This document shows positions 48,313 through 57,881 of a stretch of 64,000 nt of DNA, piece after piece. Location: the NCBI RefSeq assembly GCF_000717245.1, contig NZ_JNYQ01000006.1, positions 62,001 through 126,000 on the forward strand, written 5' to 3'. The notes below the pieces were generated by a model. It did no database searches. It saw only the letters and a program-made list of their open reading frames with translations, and was not told the DNA's origin. The stretch's first letter is position 1. Each line of letters starts with the position of its first letter. The position numbers were made by a program, and so were the translations under genes. The DNA comes from Kitasatospora papulosa. Lineage in GTDB: Bacteria; Actinomycetota; Actinomycetes; Streptomycetales; Streptomycetaceae.

Positions 48313-48336
48313 CGCCCGGGGACCGGCCCCGGGCGC
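48312..48336. terminator. terminator at the right edge of the cluster
   Basis: A perfect 10-bp stem (48312-48321 with 48327-48336) with a 5-nt loop begins at the last base of the carboxylase stop codon. Confidence 0.7.
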
Positions 48337-48369
48337 GCCGCCGGGCCCGGGGAAGGCCGGCTGGCCACC

Positions 48370-50040
48370 TCACGCGTCGTAGACGTCGGCCTTCTTCGGG
48401 GAGGGGTCCTGGACCTGGCCGCTGAGGACCATGGAACGGTTGTCGAAGCGCTCGGTGTCGACACCGTGCTCCTTCAGGACCCGCATCGTCGCGGAGTGGA
48501 CCACCCGCAGGACCGGGGTGGCCGTCCGCATGGCGTCGTCGGCCATGAAGCGGTGGCCCCAGGGCTTGGCCGCCCAGGCGTGGCGCAGTCCGAAGGGCTC
48601 GGGCAGGACGATCTTGCCGCCCAGGTAGTCCAGCAGCGGCGGGTACCAGGTGAGGGGTGCGCGCAACGCCAGCCGGACGACCTCGCTCGCCTTGACGATC
48701 GGCAGCGAGATGCTCCGGGTCTCCCAGAAGCGGACGGCCTTCTTGACCGTCTTCGTCGGTGCCTCCGGCTTGGTCAGGAAGAGACCGTGGACCGGGCCCA
48801 GAGCGTGTCCCGTGACCTCGATGCGCAGCGTCTCGTGGAGCACGGTGACGGTGATCAGCATCGTGATCACCAGCTGGCCGTCCCAGAGGGTGAACTGCAC
48901 ACCCAGGTAGTGACGGTCGCCGCTGCCGAACTGCTGGTGGTTGCAGATGCGCTGTATCTCGTGGGGCTTGACCTGGAAGGTGGCGACGTCCTCACCCTCG
49001 GGCCGGGAGACGGAACCCGCGTTCTCGCCGACCGGGGAGACGATCCAGTGCTTCACGGACGGAGTGGGGAACCCGCCGGTGTTCAGCGGACCGCGCTCCA
49101 GCATCTTCAGCTGGTCGTGGATGGCCCGCACGACGTCCCAGCTGCGGAACTGGTGGATCTCCTTGGAAGGATCCTGCGGGGTGAGTTCCTCGGCGAGCTG
49201 CCAGCTGCCCCAACGGGTCCCCATCCCGAGGATGCCCTTGGGGCCCGCGTAGAAGACCGAGTTGGACTGCTGCTCGGCGGAGAGCTTCTCCAGGCCCTGG
49301 CGCAGCGCCTCGCGCGCGGTCTCGTTGGGGTTCTTGGGCACGGCCTCGGGGATCTTCGCGCTGACGCCCCCGCCCGAGAGGAGCCCTTCCCAACGGGCCC
49401 GCAGGTCCTTGACGGAGGCCTCCGCGACGCGCTTGGCGAGCAGCCAGCCGATCAGCGGGGCGATCGCCGCGGCGCGGAGGTAGAGGGCCAGGAAGCCGGT
49501 GAGCGGCATGGTGATCAGGAAGAACGCGGCGGCGGCCCCGAGCGCGACGAGCAGGACACCGCCCAGCGCCTGGAAGAACTTGTCCTTGGACTTGTTGAGG
49601 AAGTCCCGGAGGCGGAAGGCCAGGACCCAGAGGAGCAGGCCGGGCAGGAAGACGACGCCGAAGACGACGGTGATCAGGGTGAGCTTCGAGTCGCGCGCCT
49701 TACGCAGCCGGGTGGCGGAGAGGCAGTGCTCGACGACGGTCTGCGGATCGGAGCCGAAGGACTGGATGAGCGCGGCGCGGCCGCCGCCGAGCATCCGCTC
49801 CTGCACGGCCCGGGAGAACGCCTCACCCAGATTCGGCTTGAAGTAGTCGGACTTGAACAGCTTGGACTGGCCCGGTTTCACCTCGGACTTGTGCCAGTCG
49901 CTGTTGGCCTTGAGGATCTCCGTCACATCGCTGTCGCGGTACGCGGCGGAGGCGAGGGCGTTGGTCGCCACCGCCTGTCCTCCGGACCCCTGGAGCGGGA
50001 TCTGCGCTCCAGGAGAGAAGTCGAATCCGTCGTTGGCCAC
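48370..50040 (-). CDS. conserved membrane protein, unknown function
   Basis: This 556-residue protein has a polar N-terminal region of about 120 residues, two to four hydrophobic segments between about 125 and 215 (LITVVFGVVFLPGLLLWVLAF, VLLVALGAAAAFFLITMPLTGFLALYL), then a long soluble alpha/beta domain ending in Lys-rich PSPKKADVYDA. I recall close relatives across Streptomyces but no function. GTG 50040 (MANDGFDFSPG) is preferred because GTGGGGG lies 5 bp upstream; GTG 50052 is possible. It marks the return to core genome. Confidence 0.7.
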   Translation of the reverse strand: MANDGFDFSPGAQIPLQGSGGQAVATNALASAAYRDSDVTEILKANSDWHKSEVKPGQSKLFKSDYFKPNLGEAFSRAVQERMLGGGRAALIQSFGSDPQTVVEHCLSATRLRKARDSKLTLITVVFGVVFLPGLLLWVLAFRLRDFLNKSKDKFFQALGGVLLVALGAAAAFFLITMPLTGFLALYLRAAAIAPLIGWLLAKRVAEASVKDLRARWEGLLSGGGVSAKIPEAVPKNPNETAREALRQGLEKLSAEQQSNSVFYAGPKGILGMGTRWGSWQLAEELTPQDPSKEIHQFRSWDVVRAIHDQLKMLERGPLNTGGFPTPSVKHWIVSPVGENAGSVSRPEGEDVATFQVKPHEIQRICNHQQFGSGDRHYLGVQFTLWDGQLVITMLITVTVLHETLRIEVTGHALGPVHGLFLTKPEAPTKTVKKAVRFWETRSISLPIVKASEVVRLALRAPLTWYPPLLDYLGGKIVLPEPFGLRHAWAAKPWGHRFMADDAMRTATPVLRVVHSATMRVLKEHGVDTERFDNRSMVLSGQVQDPSPKKADVYDA

Positions 50041-50197
50041 TGTCGCCCCCACTCACCCGCACGGTCTGCTCCTGCGGCTGTTCCCAACTACGGTACGTCG
50101 CACACCTTCTGAGCTGGGCCCACAGCCTATCGTCCGGGCGGTGCGCCCGCCCGGAGAACAGGGCCGCAGGCGGGCGCCGGGCGCCATTTCCGGTCAG

Positions 50198-52423
50198 CTA
50201 GCCGCTCTTTGATCCGCTTTCCGCCGTTTCGCGGATGCGGGCGGCGAGTTGCGGTGGCATCGGTTCGTGCCGGGCGTACGCCCGGTCGAAACGTCCGGTG
50301 CCGTGCGTCAGGGAGCGGAGGTCGATCGTGTACCTGCCGATCTCGATCTCCGGCACCTCCGCGCGTACGAGCGTGCGCTCCCCGGTCGCCTGCTCGGTGC
50401 CGACGACCCGGCCGCGCCGCCCCGCCAGGTCGCTCATCACGGCCCCCACGTAGTCGTCGGGAACGAGGACACCGACCTCGGCGACGGGTTCGAGGAGCGC
50501 GACGCGGGTGTCCGCAGCGGCCTCGCGCAGTGCCAGCGCGCCGGCCGTCTGGAAGGCGGCGTCGGAGGAGTCCACCGAATGGGACTTCCCGTCGACCAGG
50601 GTGACGCGCACGTCGACGAGCGGATTCCCGGACGCGACCCCGCGGGCCGCCTGGGCGCGTACGCCCTTCTCCACGGACGCGACGAACTGCCGCGGCACAG
50701 AGCCGCCGACGACCTTGTCGACGAACTCGACGCCCGAGCCGGGCGGCAGCGGCTCCACCTCGATCTCGCACACGGCGTACTGGCCGTGGCCGCCGGACTG
50801 TTTGACGTGCCGCCCCCGCCCGGCGGCCCGGGAGGCGAACGTCTCGCGCAGCGGCACCCGGTGGGGTTCGGCGTCGACCTGGACGCCGAAGCGGCTGCGG
50901 AGGCGTTCCAGCGCCACCTCCGTGTGCGCCTCGCCCATGCACCACAGGACGACCTGGTGGGTGTCCTGGTTCTGCTCCAGGCGCATCGTCGGATCCTCGG
51001 CGACCAGGCGCGCCAGTCCCTGGGAGAGCCTGTCCTCGTCGGCCTTGCCGTGGGCCCGGACGGCCAGCGGGAACAGCGGGTCGGGCATGGTCCACGGCTC
51101 CAGCAGCAGCGGTTCGCCGTTCTCCGAGAGGGTGTCCCCGGTCTCCGCCCCGCCGAGCTTCGAGACGCACGCCAGGTCCCCCGCGGCGCAGCTGTCCAGG
51201 GGGCGCTGCTGCTTGCCGAAGGGCGAGGAGAGGGCGCCGACGCGGACCTCGGCCCCGTGGTCCGGGCGGGTCCGGCCGCCGGGGTCGCCGAGGCCGTGGC
51301 CGCACACGTGCACGGTGGCGTCGGGGCGCAGGGTGCCGGAGAAGACGCGGACGAGGGAGATCCGGCCGACGTACGGGTCGGACGAGGTCTTCACGACCTC
51401 GGCGAGCAGGGGGGCCGCCGCATCACGGACGGGAAAGGGGCGCTGGGTGCCGTCCTGGGTGGTGACCGCCGGAAGCACGCGTTCCGCGGGGGAGGGGAAG
51501 CCGCGGGTGATCAGGTCCAGGAGTTCCACGGTCCCGATGCCCTGGCGCGCGCCCTCGAGCGCGGGAGCCGCGGTGAGGACCGGGTGGAAGGCGCCGCGTG
51601 CGACGGCTCGCTCCAGGTCGTCGAAGAGGGTCGCGACGTCGATCCCGTCCCCGGAGAGGTAGCGGTCCATCAGGGTCTCGTCCTCGCTCTCGGCGATGAT
51701 CCCCTCGATGAGCCGGTCACGTGCCTCCTTCAGGGGGCCGCGCTGTCCGTCGGAGGGCGGTCCCTCCCGCCGTTCCCCCGACGAGTAGTCGAAGACCCGC
51801 TGGGTGAGAAGCCCGGTGAGTCCGGTGAGCGGGGCGTGCCCGTCAGGTCCCTCGTCCCCCTGCACGGGCACGTACAGGGGGAGCACGGCGTCGGGGTCGT
51901 CGTGTCCGAAGATCCGGCCGCAGATCCGGGTCAGCTCGTCGAAGGGCGTACGCGCGGTGTCCAGGTGCGTGACGACGACGGCCGTCGGCATGCCGACGGC
52001 CGCGCACTCCTCCCGGAGCGCCCGCGTGGTGCCCGCCACCGCGTCGGCCTCCTGAGCGGCCGAGACGACGAAGAGGGCCGCGTCCGCCGCGCGCAGACCG
52101 GCCCTGACCTCCCCGACGAAGTCCGCGTAGCCGGGTGTGTCCAGCAGGTTGATCCTGTGGCCCTCCCAGTCGACGGGGACCAGCGAGAGCTCCACGGAAC
52201 GCCGTCGGCGCTGTTCCGTCTCGTCGTGGTCGGAGACGGTCGCGCCGTCCTCGACCCGGCCGGCCCGGTTCAGGGCGCCGGCGGTCAGCGCCAGCGCCTC
52301 CACCAGGGTGGTCTTGCCCGAGCCGCTGTGACCGACCAGCGCGACGTTCCGTACGGAATCGGGCCGGCCGGCCGTCACCGCCCTGCCGGCGGCCCCGGTG
52401 TGCGTGCGTGTCCTGTCGCCCAT
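50198..52423 (-). CDS. EF-G-like GTPase (EF-G2 type)
   Basis: This 741-residue protein is an elongation factor G paralogue. The P-loop GHSGSGKTTL and DTPGYADF are intact, but the usual NKxD base-recognition motif reads THLD and the switch I region (RRRRSVELSLVPVDW) departs from the RGITI consensus. Domains II to V follow, with VKQSGGHGQYA and GVLVPDDYVGAVMSDLAGRRGRV. Actinobacterial EF-G2 proteins are thought not to replace EF-G in normal translocation; the role is unsettled. ATG 52423 has GGGAGG 9 bp upstream. Confidence 0.85.
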   Translation of the reverse strand: MGDRTRTHTGAAGRAVTAGRPDSVRNVALVGHSGSGKTTLVEALALTAGALNRAGRVEDGATVSDHDETEQRRRRSVELSLVPVDWEGHRINLLDTPGYADFVGEVRAGLRAADAALFVVSAAQEADAVAGTTRALREECAAVGMPTAVVVTHLDTARTPFDELTRICGRIFGHDDPDAVLPLYVPVQGDEGPDGHAPLTGLTGLLTQRVFDYSSGERREGPPSDGQRGPLKEARDRLIEGIIAESEDETLMDRYLSGDGIDVATLFDDLERAVARGAFHPVLTAAPALEGARQGIGTVELLDLITRGFPSPAERVLPAVTTQDGTQRPFPVRDAAAPLLAEVVKTSSDPYVGRISLVRVFSGTLRPDATVHVCGHGLGDPGGRTRPDHGAEVRVGALSSPFGKQQRPLDSCAAGDLACVSKLGGAETGDTLSENGEPLLLEPWTMPDPLFPLAVRAHGKADEDRLSQGLARLVAEDPTMRLEQNQDTHQVVLWCMGEAHTEVALERLRSRFGVQVDAEPHRVPLRETFASRAAGRGRHVKQSGGHGQYAVCEIEVEPLPPGSGVEFVDKVVGGSVPRQFVASVEKGVRAQAARGVASGNPLVDVRVTLVDGKSHSVDSSDAAFQTAGALALREAAADTRVALLEPVAEVGVLVPDDYVGAVMSDLAGRRGRVVGTEQATGERTLVRAEVPEIEIGRYTIDLRSLTHGTGRFDRAYARHEPMPPQLAARIRETAESGSKSG

Positions 52424-52699
52424 GACTGCGTGCCTCCCGATCGGTGGCGTGGTGCCGCAAGAACTCGGGTGTGGATGCACGGGCTAACGGGAGCCGCCGC
52501 GGCGGCTTCGGCGACGCCCGCGGTCCTTCGAGCTTTTCACCCGGGCCGGACCCCGTCCATACGGCGGGCGCGGCGGCACAGGACTTCCGGGACATCCGGC
52601 GGGACGGGGTGCCCCGCCGGTGCCGGGCACGGCTCGTGACTACGATGGGCCAGCCGGTGGCCGAAGGGGCCGCGGCGCCCACCGAACCTCGGGAAGGCC

Positions 52700-53368
52700 A
52701 TGCTGAACAAGTACGCGCGTGCATTTTTTACGCGTGTCCTCACACCGTTCGCCGCTCTGCTGCTCCGTCTCGGGGTCAGCCCCGACACGGTCACGCTCGT
52801 CGGCACGGCCGGAGTGATGGCAGGTGCGCTGGTCTTCTTCCCGATGGGGGAGTTCTTCTGGGGCACGATCGTGATCACGGTCTTCGTCTTCTCGGACCTC
52901 GTCGACGGCAACATGGCCCGTCAGGCGGGCATCTCCAGCCGGTGGGGCGCGTTCCTGGACTCGACGCTCGACCGGGTGGCGGACGGGGCGATCTTCGCCG
53001 GGTTCGCGCTCTGGTACGCGGGCGGCGGCGACGACACCGTGCTGTGCGCGGTCGCCATCTTCTGCCTGGCCAGCGGCCAGGTGGTCTCGTACACGAAGGC
53101 ACGGGGTGAGTCGATCGGTCTGCCGGTCGCCGTCAACGGGCTGGTGGAGCGTGCCGAGCGGCTCGTGATCTCCCTGGTCGCGGCGGGCCTCGCCGGTCTG
53201 CACGGCTTCGGGGTGCCCGGGATCCAGGTCCTGCTGCCGATCGCGCTGTGGATCGTCGCCGTGGGCAGCCTGGTGACGCTGATCCAGCGGGTGGTGACCG
53301 TACGCAGGGAGTCCGCCGAGGCGGACGCCGCGGCCGCCGCCCAGGGCGGGAGCGGGGCGGCGCAGTGA
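52700..53368 (+). CDS. pgsA: CDP-alcohol phosphatidyltransferase (phosphatidylinositol phosphate synthase type)
   Basis: This 222-residue membrane enzyme has the CDP-alcohol phosphotransferase signature (D-G-x2-A-R-x8-G-x3-D-x3-D) in DLVDGNMARQAGISSRWGAF and LDSTLDR, within about six helices. Next to mannosyltransferase and acyltransferase genes it is most likely the actinobacterial synthase that joins CDP-diacylglycerol to inositol phosphate. GGAAGG precedes the ATG. The stop overlaps the next start (GTGA), so the three lipid genes form one operon. Confidence 0.88.
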   Translation: MLNKYARAFFTRVLTPFAALLLRLGVSPDTVTLVGTAGVMAGALVFFPMGEFFWGTIVITVFVFSDLVDGNMARQAGISSRWGAFLDSTLDRVADGAIFAGFALWYAGGGDDTVLCAVAIFCLASGQVVSYTKARGESIGLPVAVNGLVERAERLVISLVAAGLAGLHGFGVPGIQVLLPIALWIVAVGSLVTLIQRVVTVRRESAEADAAAAAQGGSGAAQ

Positions 53369-54288
53369 GCAGAACCCGGTCCGACCTGAAGGGACGCCTG
53401 ACGGACGGGCTCTACGGCCTCGGCTGGGGCGCCGTCAAGAAGCTGCCCGAGCCCGTCGCCGCCGCGCTCTTCCGCAACCTGGCCGACCAGGTGTGGAGGC
53501 GGCGCGGGAAGTCCGTGCTCCGGCTGGAGTCCAACCTCGCCCGGGTCGTGCCCGACGCGGACGCCGCCCGGCTCGCCGAGCTGTCGCAGGCCGGCATGCG
53601 CTCGTACATGCGCTACTGGATGGAGTCCTTCCGGCTGCCGACGTGGAGCCCGGAGCGGATCAAGGCGTCCATCGACGTCCGTGACGCCCACCGGCTCACG
53701 GAAGGGCTGGACGCGGGCCGGGGCGTCGTCCTCGCGCTGCCGCACCTCGGGAACTGGGACCTGGCGGGCGCCTGGGTCACCACGGATCTCAAGGTGCCGT
53801 TCACGACGGTCGCCGAGCGGCTCGAGCCGGAGACCCTCTACGACCGTTTCGTGGCGTACCGCCAGGGGCTCGGCATGGAGGTCCTCCCGCACAGCGGCGG
53901 GGCCGCGTTCGGGACCCTCGCCCGGCGGCTGCGCGCGGGCGGGCTCGTCTGCCTCGTCGCCGACCGCGACCTGTCGGCCTCCGGCGTCGAGGTGGACTTC
54001 TTCGGCGCCACCGCCCGCATGCCCGCCGGGCCGGCCCTGCTGGCCCAGCAGACCGGTGCCCTGCTGCTGCCCGTCACCCTCTGGTACGACGGCACCCCCG
54101 TCATGGGCGCGCGGGTCCATCCGCCCGTCCCCGTACCGGAGACGGGCACACGGGCCGAGAAGACGTCCTCCATGACCCAGGCGCTGGCCGACGCCTTCGC
54201 CGACGGGATCGCCGAGCACCCGGAGGACTGGCACATGCTGCAGCGGCTCTGGCTCGCCGATCTGGACCCCCAGGGGGAAGCCCCGTGA
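53365..54288 (+). CDS. phosphatidylinositol mannoside acyltransferase
   Basis: This 307-residue protein belongs to the lauroyl/HtrB acyltransferase family: the catalytic HLGNWD motif (His-x4-Asp), then LVADRDLS and GPALLAQQTGALLLPV. Flanked by the phosphatidylinositol phosphate synthase and a PimA-type mannosyltransferase, it should be the PatA-like enzyme that acylates the mannose of phosphatidylinositol mannoside. It starts at GTG 53365, overlapping pgsA by 4 bp. Confidence 0.88.
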   Translation: MSRTRSDLKGRLTDGLYGLGWGAVKKLPEPVAAALFRNLADQVWRRRGKSVLRLESNLARVVPDADAARLAELSQAGMRSYMRYWMESFRLPTWSPERIKASIDVRDAHRLTEGLDAGRGVVLALPHLGNWDLAGAWVTTDLKVPFTTVAERLEPETLYDRFVAYRQGLGMEVLPHSGGAAFGTLARRLRAGGLVCLVADRDLSASGVEVDFFGATARMPAGPALLAQQTGALLLPVTLWYDGTPVMGARVHPPVPVPETGTRAEKTSSMTQALADAFADGIAEHPEDWHMLQRLWLADLDPQGEAP

Positions 54289-55445
54289 AGATCGGCATCG
54301 TCTGCCCGTACTCCTGGGACGTCCCGGGCGGGGTGCAGTTCCACATCCGCGACCTGGCCGAGCACCTGATCCGCCTCGGCCACGACGTCTCGGTGCTCGC
54401 GCCCGCCGACGACGAGACGCCGCTCCCGCCGTACGTCGTGTCCGCCGGCCGGGCCGTGCCCGTCCCGTACAACGGCTCGGTCGCCCGGCTGAACTTCGGA
54501 TTCCTGTCCGCCGCGCGCGTGCGGCGCTGGCTGAACGACGGCACGTTCGACGTCATCCACATCCACGAGCCCACCGCGCCCTCGCTGGGCCTGCTCACCT
54601 GCTGGGCCGCGCAGGGGCCCATCGTGGCCACCTTCCACACGTCCAACCCGCGCTCCAGGGCCATGATCGCGGCGTACCCGATCCTCCAGCCGGCACTGGA
54701 GAAGATCAGCGCGCGGATCGCCGTGAGCGAGTACGCGCGGCGGACGCTGGTCGAGCACCTCGGCGGCGACGCCGTGGTCATCCCCAACGGGGTCGACGTG
54801 GACTTCTTCGCCCGGGCCGAGCCGAAGGCCGAGTGGCAGGGCGGCACGCTCGGTTTCATAGGCCGTATCGACGAACCGCGCAAGGGACTGCCCGTCCTGA
54901 TGAAGGCACTCCCCGCGATCCTCGCCGCCCGCCCGGAGACCAGGCTCCTGGTCGCCGGACGCGGTGACGAGGAGGAGGCCGTCGCCTCGCTGCCCCAGGA
55001 GATGCGCTCGCGCGTCGAGTTCCTCGGCATGGTGAGCGACGAGGACAAGGCACGGCTGCTGCGCAGCGTCGACGTGTACGTCGCGCCGAACACCGGTGGC
55101 GAGAGCTTCGGCATCATCCTGGTCGAGGCACTGTCGGCGGGCGCGCCCGTCCTCGCCAGCGACCTCGACGCGTTCGCGCAGGTGCTCGACCAGGGATCCG
55201 CCGGCGACCTGTTCGCCAACGAGGACGCGGACGCCCTGGCCGCGGCCGCGATCCGGCTGCTGGGAGACCCGGAGCGGCGCGAGGGGCTGCGGGAACGCGG
55301 CAGCGCGCACGTGCGCCGCTTCGACTGGACCACGGTCGGTGCGGACATCCTGGCGGTGTACGAGACGGTGACGGACGGGGCGGCGGCCGTGGACACCGAC
55401 GAACGCACCGGGCTCCGCGCACGCTTCGGGCTCGCGAGGGACTGA
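54285..55445 (+). CDS. pimA: phosphatidylinositol alpha-mannosyltransferase (GT4)
   Basis: This 386-residue GT-B glycosyltransferase starts MKIGIVCPYSWDVPGGVQFH, has IHIHEPTAPSLGLLT and VIPNGVDVDFF in the N-terminal half, and the GT4 donor-site EX7E segment GESFGIILVEALSAGAP in the C-terminal half. The pattern is that of PimA, which adds the first mannose from GDP-mannose to phosphatidylinositol. Start GTG overlaps the acyltransferase stop by 4 bp. A terminator follows. Confidence 0.9.
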   Translation: MKIGIVCPYSWDVPGGVQFHIRDLAEHLIRLGHDVSVLAPADDETPLPPYVVSAGRAVPVPYNGSVARLNFGFLSAARVRRWLNDGTFDVIHIHEPTAPSLGLLTCWAAQGPIVATFHTSNPRSRAMIAAYPILQPALEKISARIAVSEYARRTLVEHLGGDAVVIPNGVDVDFFARAEPKAEWQGGTLGFIGRIDEPRKGLPVLMKALPAILAARPETRLLVAGRGDEEEAVASLPQEMRSRVEFLGMVSDEDKARLLRSVDVYVAPNTGGESFGIILVEALSAGAPVLASDLDAFAQVLDQGSAGDLFANEDADALAAAAIRLLGDPERREGLRERGSAHVRRFDWTTVGADILAVYETVTDGAAAVDTDERTGLRARFGLARD

Positions 55446-55453
55446 GCGCGGAC

Positions 55454-55481
55454 CTCCCGGCCCGGGGCGCCGGGCCGGGAG
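55454..55481 (+). terminator. terminator of the phosphatidylinositol mannoside operon
   Basis: A perfect 12-bp stem (55454-55465 with 55470-55481) and GGCG loop, 8 bp after the pimA stop. Confidence 0.7.
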
Positions 55482-55545
55482 TCAGGCGGGTCCTGGCCGT
55501 ACCGGCGGGCCCGGACGGCCACCGCCGACGGTAGCCTTGCCGCCC

Positions 55546-56091
55546 GTGATCGAAATCCTCATCTGGACCGTCGTCGCGCTGTTCGCGATCGGCCTGTACC
55601 TCAGCTGGACCGCCGGGCGGCTCGACCGGCTCCACGCCCGCATCGACGCGGCACGGGCCGCGCTCGACGCCCAGCTGCTGCGCCGTGCGTCGGTCACCCA
55701 GGAACTGGCCACGGCCGGGGTCCTGGATCCCGCCGCGTCGATCGTGCTGTACGAAGCGGCCCACGCCGCACGGCAGGCCGAGGAGGACCAGCGCGAGGTC
55801 GCGGAGAGCGAGCTGAGCACCGCCCTGCGGGCCGTCTTCGGCGAGACGGCGCAGGTCGACGCCGTGAAGGAGTTCCCGGGCGGTGAGGACGCGGCGAGGG
55901 AACTGGCCGCCGCCGTGCGCCGGGTGCCGATGGCACGCCGCTTCCACAACGACGCGGTGCGGGCCGCCCGGGCCCTGCGCAGGCACCGGACGGTGCGACT
56001 GCTCCGGCTCGCCGGCCACGCCCCGTTCCCGCTCGCCTTCGAGATGGACGACGAACCGCCGGTGGCCCTGGCTGACCGCCCCGGCAGCTGA
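55546..56091 (+). CDS. membrane-anchored conserved hypothetical protein
   Basis: This 181-residue protein has one N-terminal membrane helix (ILIWTVVALFAIGLYLSW) followed by long charged helices (LDRLHARIDAARAALDAQLLRRASVTQELA), an arrangement like LemA proteins, though similarity is not strong. Function unknown. TAGCCT (55532-55537) ends 8 bp before GTG 55546, suggesting a leaderless start there; TTG 55537 is an alternative. It sits between the lipid operon and pdxS. Confidence 0.65.
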   Translation: MIEILIWTVVALFAIGLYLSWTAGRLDRLHARIDAARAALDAQLLRRASVTQELATAGVLDPAASIVLYEAAHAARQAEEDQREVAESELSTALRAVFGETAQVDAVKEFPGGEDAARELAAAVRRVPMARRFHNDAVRAARALRRHRTVRLLRLAGHAPFPLAFEMDDEPPVALADRPGS

Positions 56092-56299
56092 CGGCGGCCC
56101 CGCCCGTTCACGTCGGGAACGGGCCGGAGCGCCTGCTGGGGCGGTCCGGCCCGGCGGAGCGGTGACCCGGCCGCGCGCGGGCTCGCGGGACGCACGGACC
56201 GGTCCACGGGGTGTTCATTGGCCCTTGCTGTGGACTGCTCCGGGGGCGTTTGCTCGGAGAAGCAGCACCCCGTTGTCTCCACCCCAGTGAGGTCGATTC

Positions 56300-57220
56300 G
56301 TGTCCACGCTTCCCAGCACCCCGCAGTCCGCCGAGACCCCGGCCACCGGCACCGCCCGAGTCAAGCGCGGCATGTCCGAGCAGCTCAAGGGCGGCGTGAT
56401 CATGGACGTCGTCAACGCCGAGCAGGCGAAGATCGCCGAGGACGCGGGCGCCGTGGCCGTCATGGCCCTGGAGCGGGTGCCCGCCGACATCCGCAAGGAC
56501 GGCGGCGTGGCCCGGATGTCGGACCCGAACATGATCGAGGAGATCATCGAGGCCGTCTCCATCCCCGTCATGGCCAAGTCCCGCATCGGCCACTTCGTCG
56601 AGGCCCAGGTGCTCCAGTCCCTCGGCGTCGACTACATCGACGAGTCCGAGGTGCTCACCCCGGCCGACGAGGTCAACCACAGCGACAAGTTCGCCTTCAC
56701 CACCCCGTTCGTCTGCGGCGCCACCAACCTGGGCGAGGCCCTGCGCCGTGTCGCCGAGGGCGCGGCGATGATCCGCTCCAAGGGCGAGGCGGGCACGGGC
56801 AACGTCGTCGAGGCGGTCCGGCACCTGCGTCAGATCAAGAACGAGATCGCCCGGCTGCGCGGCTACGACAACAACGAGCTGTACGCCGCCGCCAAGGAGC
56901 TCCGCGCCCCCTACGAGCTGGTCAAGGAGGTCTCCGAGCTCGGCAGGCTGCCCGTCGTCCTGTTCTCGGCCGGCGGCGTGGCCACCCCCGCCGACGCGGC
57001 CCTGATGCGCCAGCTCGGCGCCGAGGGCGTCTTCGTGGGCTCCGGCATCTTCAAGTCCGGCGACCCGGCCAGGCGCGCCGCCGCCATCGTGAAGGCCACC
57101 ACCTTCTACGACGACCCGAAGATCATCGCGGACGCCTCCCGCAACCTGGGCGAGGCCATGGTCGGCATCAACTGCGACACGCTGCCCGAGGGCGAGCGCT
57201 ACGCCAACCGCGGCTGGTAA
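56300..57220 (+). CDS. pdxS: pyridoxal 5'-phosphate synthase, PdxS subunit
   Basis: This 306-residue TIM-barrel protein makes PLP from ribose 5-phosphate, glyceraldehyde 3-phosphate and ammonia from PdxT. Family segments are all visible: KRGMSEQLKGGVIMDVVNAEQAKIAEDAGAVAVMALERVPADIRK, DEVLTPADEVNHSDK, GEAGTGNVVEAVRH and FSAGGVATPADAAL. It starts at GTG 56300, with GAGG 6-9 bp upstream. pdxT follows after 6 bp. Confidence 0.97.
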   Translation: MSTLPSTPQSAETPATGTARVKRGMSEQLKGGVIMDVVNAEQAKIAEDAGAVAVMALERVPADIRKDGGVARMSDPNMIEEIIEAVSIPVMAKSRIGHFVEAQVLQSLGVDYIDESEVLTPADEVNHSDKFAFTTPFVCGATNLGEALRRVAEGAAMIRSKGEAGTGNVVEAVRHLRQIKNEIARLRGYDNNELYAAAKELRAPYELVKEVSELGRLPVVLFSAGGVATPADAALMRQLGAEGVFVGSGIFKSGDPARRAAAIVKATTFYDDPKIIADASRNLGEAMVGINCDTLPEGERYANRGW

Positions 57221-57226
57221 GCACCG

Positions 57227-57820
57227 ATGACCGACACCCCTGTGATCGGAGTCCTGGCGCTCCAGGGCGACGTACGGGAACACCTGACCGCCCTCGCCGT
57301 GGCGGACGCCCTGGCCAGGCCGGTCAGGCGGCCCGATGAGCTCGCCGAGGTCGACGGGCTCGTCATCCCCGGCGGTGAGTCCACCACGATGTCCAAGCTG
57401 GCGGTCCTCTTCGGCATGATGGAGCCGCTGCGCGAGCGGATCGCCTCGGGGATGCCCGTGTACGGCACCTGCGCCGGGATGATCCTGCTGGCCGACAAGA
57501 TCCTCGACCCCCGCTCCGGTCAGGAGACGGCCGGCGGCATCGACATGATCGTGCGCCGTAACGCCTTCGGGCGGCAGAACGAGTCCTTCGAGGCGGCCGT
57601 CGAGATGGACGAGGTCCCGGGCGGACCCGTCGAGGGCGTCTTCATCCGGGCCCCCTGGGTGGAGTCGGTCGGCGCCCGCGCCGAGGTCCTCGCGGTGCAC
57701 GGCGGACATATCGTGGCCGTACGCCAGGGAAACGCCCTCGCGACGTCGTTCCACCCGGAACTCACCGGGGACCACCGCGTGCACGCGCTCTTCACCGACA
57801 TGGTGCGCGCCGTGGGCTGA
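57227..57820 (+). CDS. pdxT: pyridoxal 5'-phosphate synthase, glutaminase subunit PdxT
   Basis: This 197-residue class I glutamine amidotransferase has GGESTTM, the nucleophile Cys in VYGTCAGMILL and the His-Glu pair in SFHPELTGD. It releases ammonia from glutamine and channels it to PdxS. The gene follows pdxS after 6 bp, so the two subunits are co-translated from one transcript. Confidence 0.96.
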   Translation: MTDTPVIGVLALQGDVREHLTALAVADALARPVRRPDELAEVDGLVIPGGESTTMSKLAVLFGMMEPLRERIASGMPVYGTCAGMILLADKILDPRSGQETAGGIDMIVRRNAFGRQNESFEAAVEMDEVPGGPVEGVFIRAPWVESVGARAEVLAVHGGHIVAVRQGNALATSFHPELTGDHRVHALFTDMVRAVG

Positions 57821-57881
57821 CGCGATCCCGGTAGGATCTCTCGGGTTCGGATCGATTTTGGTGACGCGAAGGAGAAGGCAG

